This document shows positions 5,797 to 6,081 of a DNA stretch of 6,081 nt, piece after piece. Position 1 is the stretch's first letter, and each line of letters opens with the position of its first letter. Both the position numbers and the translations under genes were made by a program. The notes under the pieces were generated by a model that had not been told where the DNA came from, ran no database searches, and saw only the letters and a program-made list of their open reading frames with translations. The DNA comes from 79-D21 sp022839995 (GTDB lineage: Bacteria > Synergistota > Synergistia > Synergistales > 79-D21): assembly GCA_022839995.1 (NCBI GenBank), contig JALHIN010000051.1, forward strand, positions 1 through 6,081, written 5' to 3'.

Positions 5797-6081
5797 ATGC
5801 TGGTGAAGGAGGAAGTGGTCTCCAGGACAAAAGAGATCGTCGCTCCCTGGAAAGGCCGGAAGGGTGCGTTGATCCCTATCCTGCAGGAGACCCAGTCGGT
5901 GTTCGGCTATTTGCCTGCCGAGGCCATCGAAACGATCTCGGAGGAATTGCTGATCCCGACGGCAGAGATTTATGGTGTCGCCACGTTTTACGCCCAGTTT
6001 CACCTGAAGCCGCGGGGGCGTCACGTCATCCGGGTCTGCCGCGGGACGGCCTGTCACGTGAGGGGTAGCCTGCAGCTTTTG
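5797..6081 (+). CDS. nuoE: NuoE/HydC-type [2Fe-2S] subunit, N-terminal part (3' truncated)
   Basis: The first 95 codons of a NuoE-family thioredoxin-fold [2Fe-2S] protein, with no stop before the window ends. Typical family text is seen: a helical N-terminal half with GALIPILQETQSVFGYLP at 23-40, then IPTAEIYGVATFYAQFHLKP at 53-72, then VCRGTACHVRGS at 80-91 containing the first two cluster ligands, Cys81 and Cys86. The second Cys pair expected in the family lies beyond the edge. Such subunits pair with NuoF-type flavoproteins in complex I, Hox, Hyd and NAD-linked formate dehydrogenases. It has its own promoter and follows a 147-base gap, so it likely opens a new transcription unit. It may supply the HydC/HoxE subunit for the hydrogenase upstream or belong to a second NuoEF-containing enzyme to the right. 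The window cannot decide. Confidence 0.93.
   Translation, partial: MLVKEEVVSRTKEIVAPWKGRKGALIPILQETQSVFGYLPAEAIETISEELLIPTAEIYGVATFYAQFHLKPRGRHVIRVCRGTACHVRGSLQLL

Overview
The window holds most of a cytoplasmic, multi-subunit [NiFe]-hydrogenase operon on the + strand, followed by the start of a second transcription unit. The DNA is GC-rich and the genes are tightly packed behind purine-rich ribosome binding sites. One intergenic promoter looks bacterial sigma-70 type. This suggests an anaerobic or facultatively anaerobic bacterium that produces or oxidises H2 with soluble carriers. The proteins recall those of deltaproteobacterial and other anaerobic lineages, but the taxon cannot be fixed from this sequence.

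Layout, all on the + strand: (1) 2-508, C-terminal end of a NuoF/HydB-type flavoprotein with an added 2x[4Fe-4S] ferredoxin tail, cut by the left edge. (2) 532-2583, a NuoG-like multi-cluster protein: HoxU-type N-terminal half followed by a shortened, apparently molybdenum-free molybdopterin-oxidoreductase fold. (3) 2597-3136, short HoxY-type hydrogenase small subunit with one proximal cluster. (4) 3149-4582, HoxH-type large subunit with all four Ni-binding cysteines and a cleavable C-terminal tail. (5) 4602-4634, a strong hairpin followed by a T-rich run, a terminator or attenuator. (6) 4644-5102, hydrogenase maturation protease. (7) 5095-5649, a small GHKL-type ATPase lacking any phosphoacceptor domain, overlapping the protease gene. 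(8) 5650-5796, an intergenic region with a well-formed promoter. (9) 5797-6081, the N-terminal part of a NuoE-type [2Fe-2S] protein, cut by the right edge. No gap exceeds 300 bases.

The parts fit together as follows. H2 is activated at the NiFe site in the large subunit. Electrons pass through the small-subunit cluster into the cluster chain of the NuoG-like protein, then to the flavin of the NuoF-like subunit, where NAD(P) reacts. The ferredoxin-like tail on NuoF and the NuoE/NuoF/NuoG-type core are hallmarks of electron-bifurcating hydrogenases (HydABC and the NiFe HydABCSL type), so bifurcation between NAD(P)H and ferredoxin is a reasonable inference rather than a demonstrated fact. The protease trims the large-subunit tail after Ni insertion. 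The role of the GHKL ATPase is unknown, and its place in the operon is the least explained part of the locus. No mobile elements, CRISPR arrays, tRNA or rRNA genes were seen.
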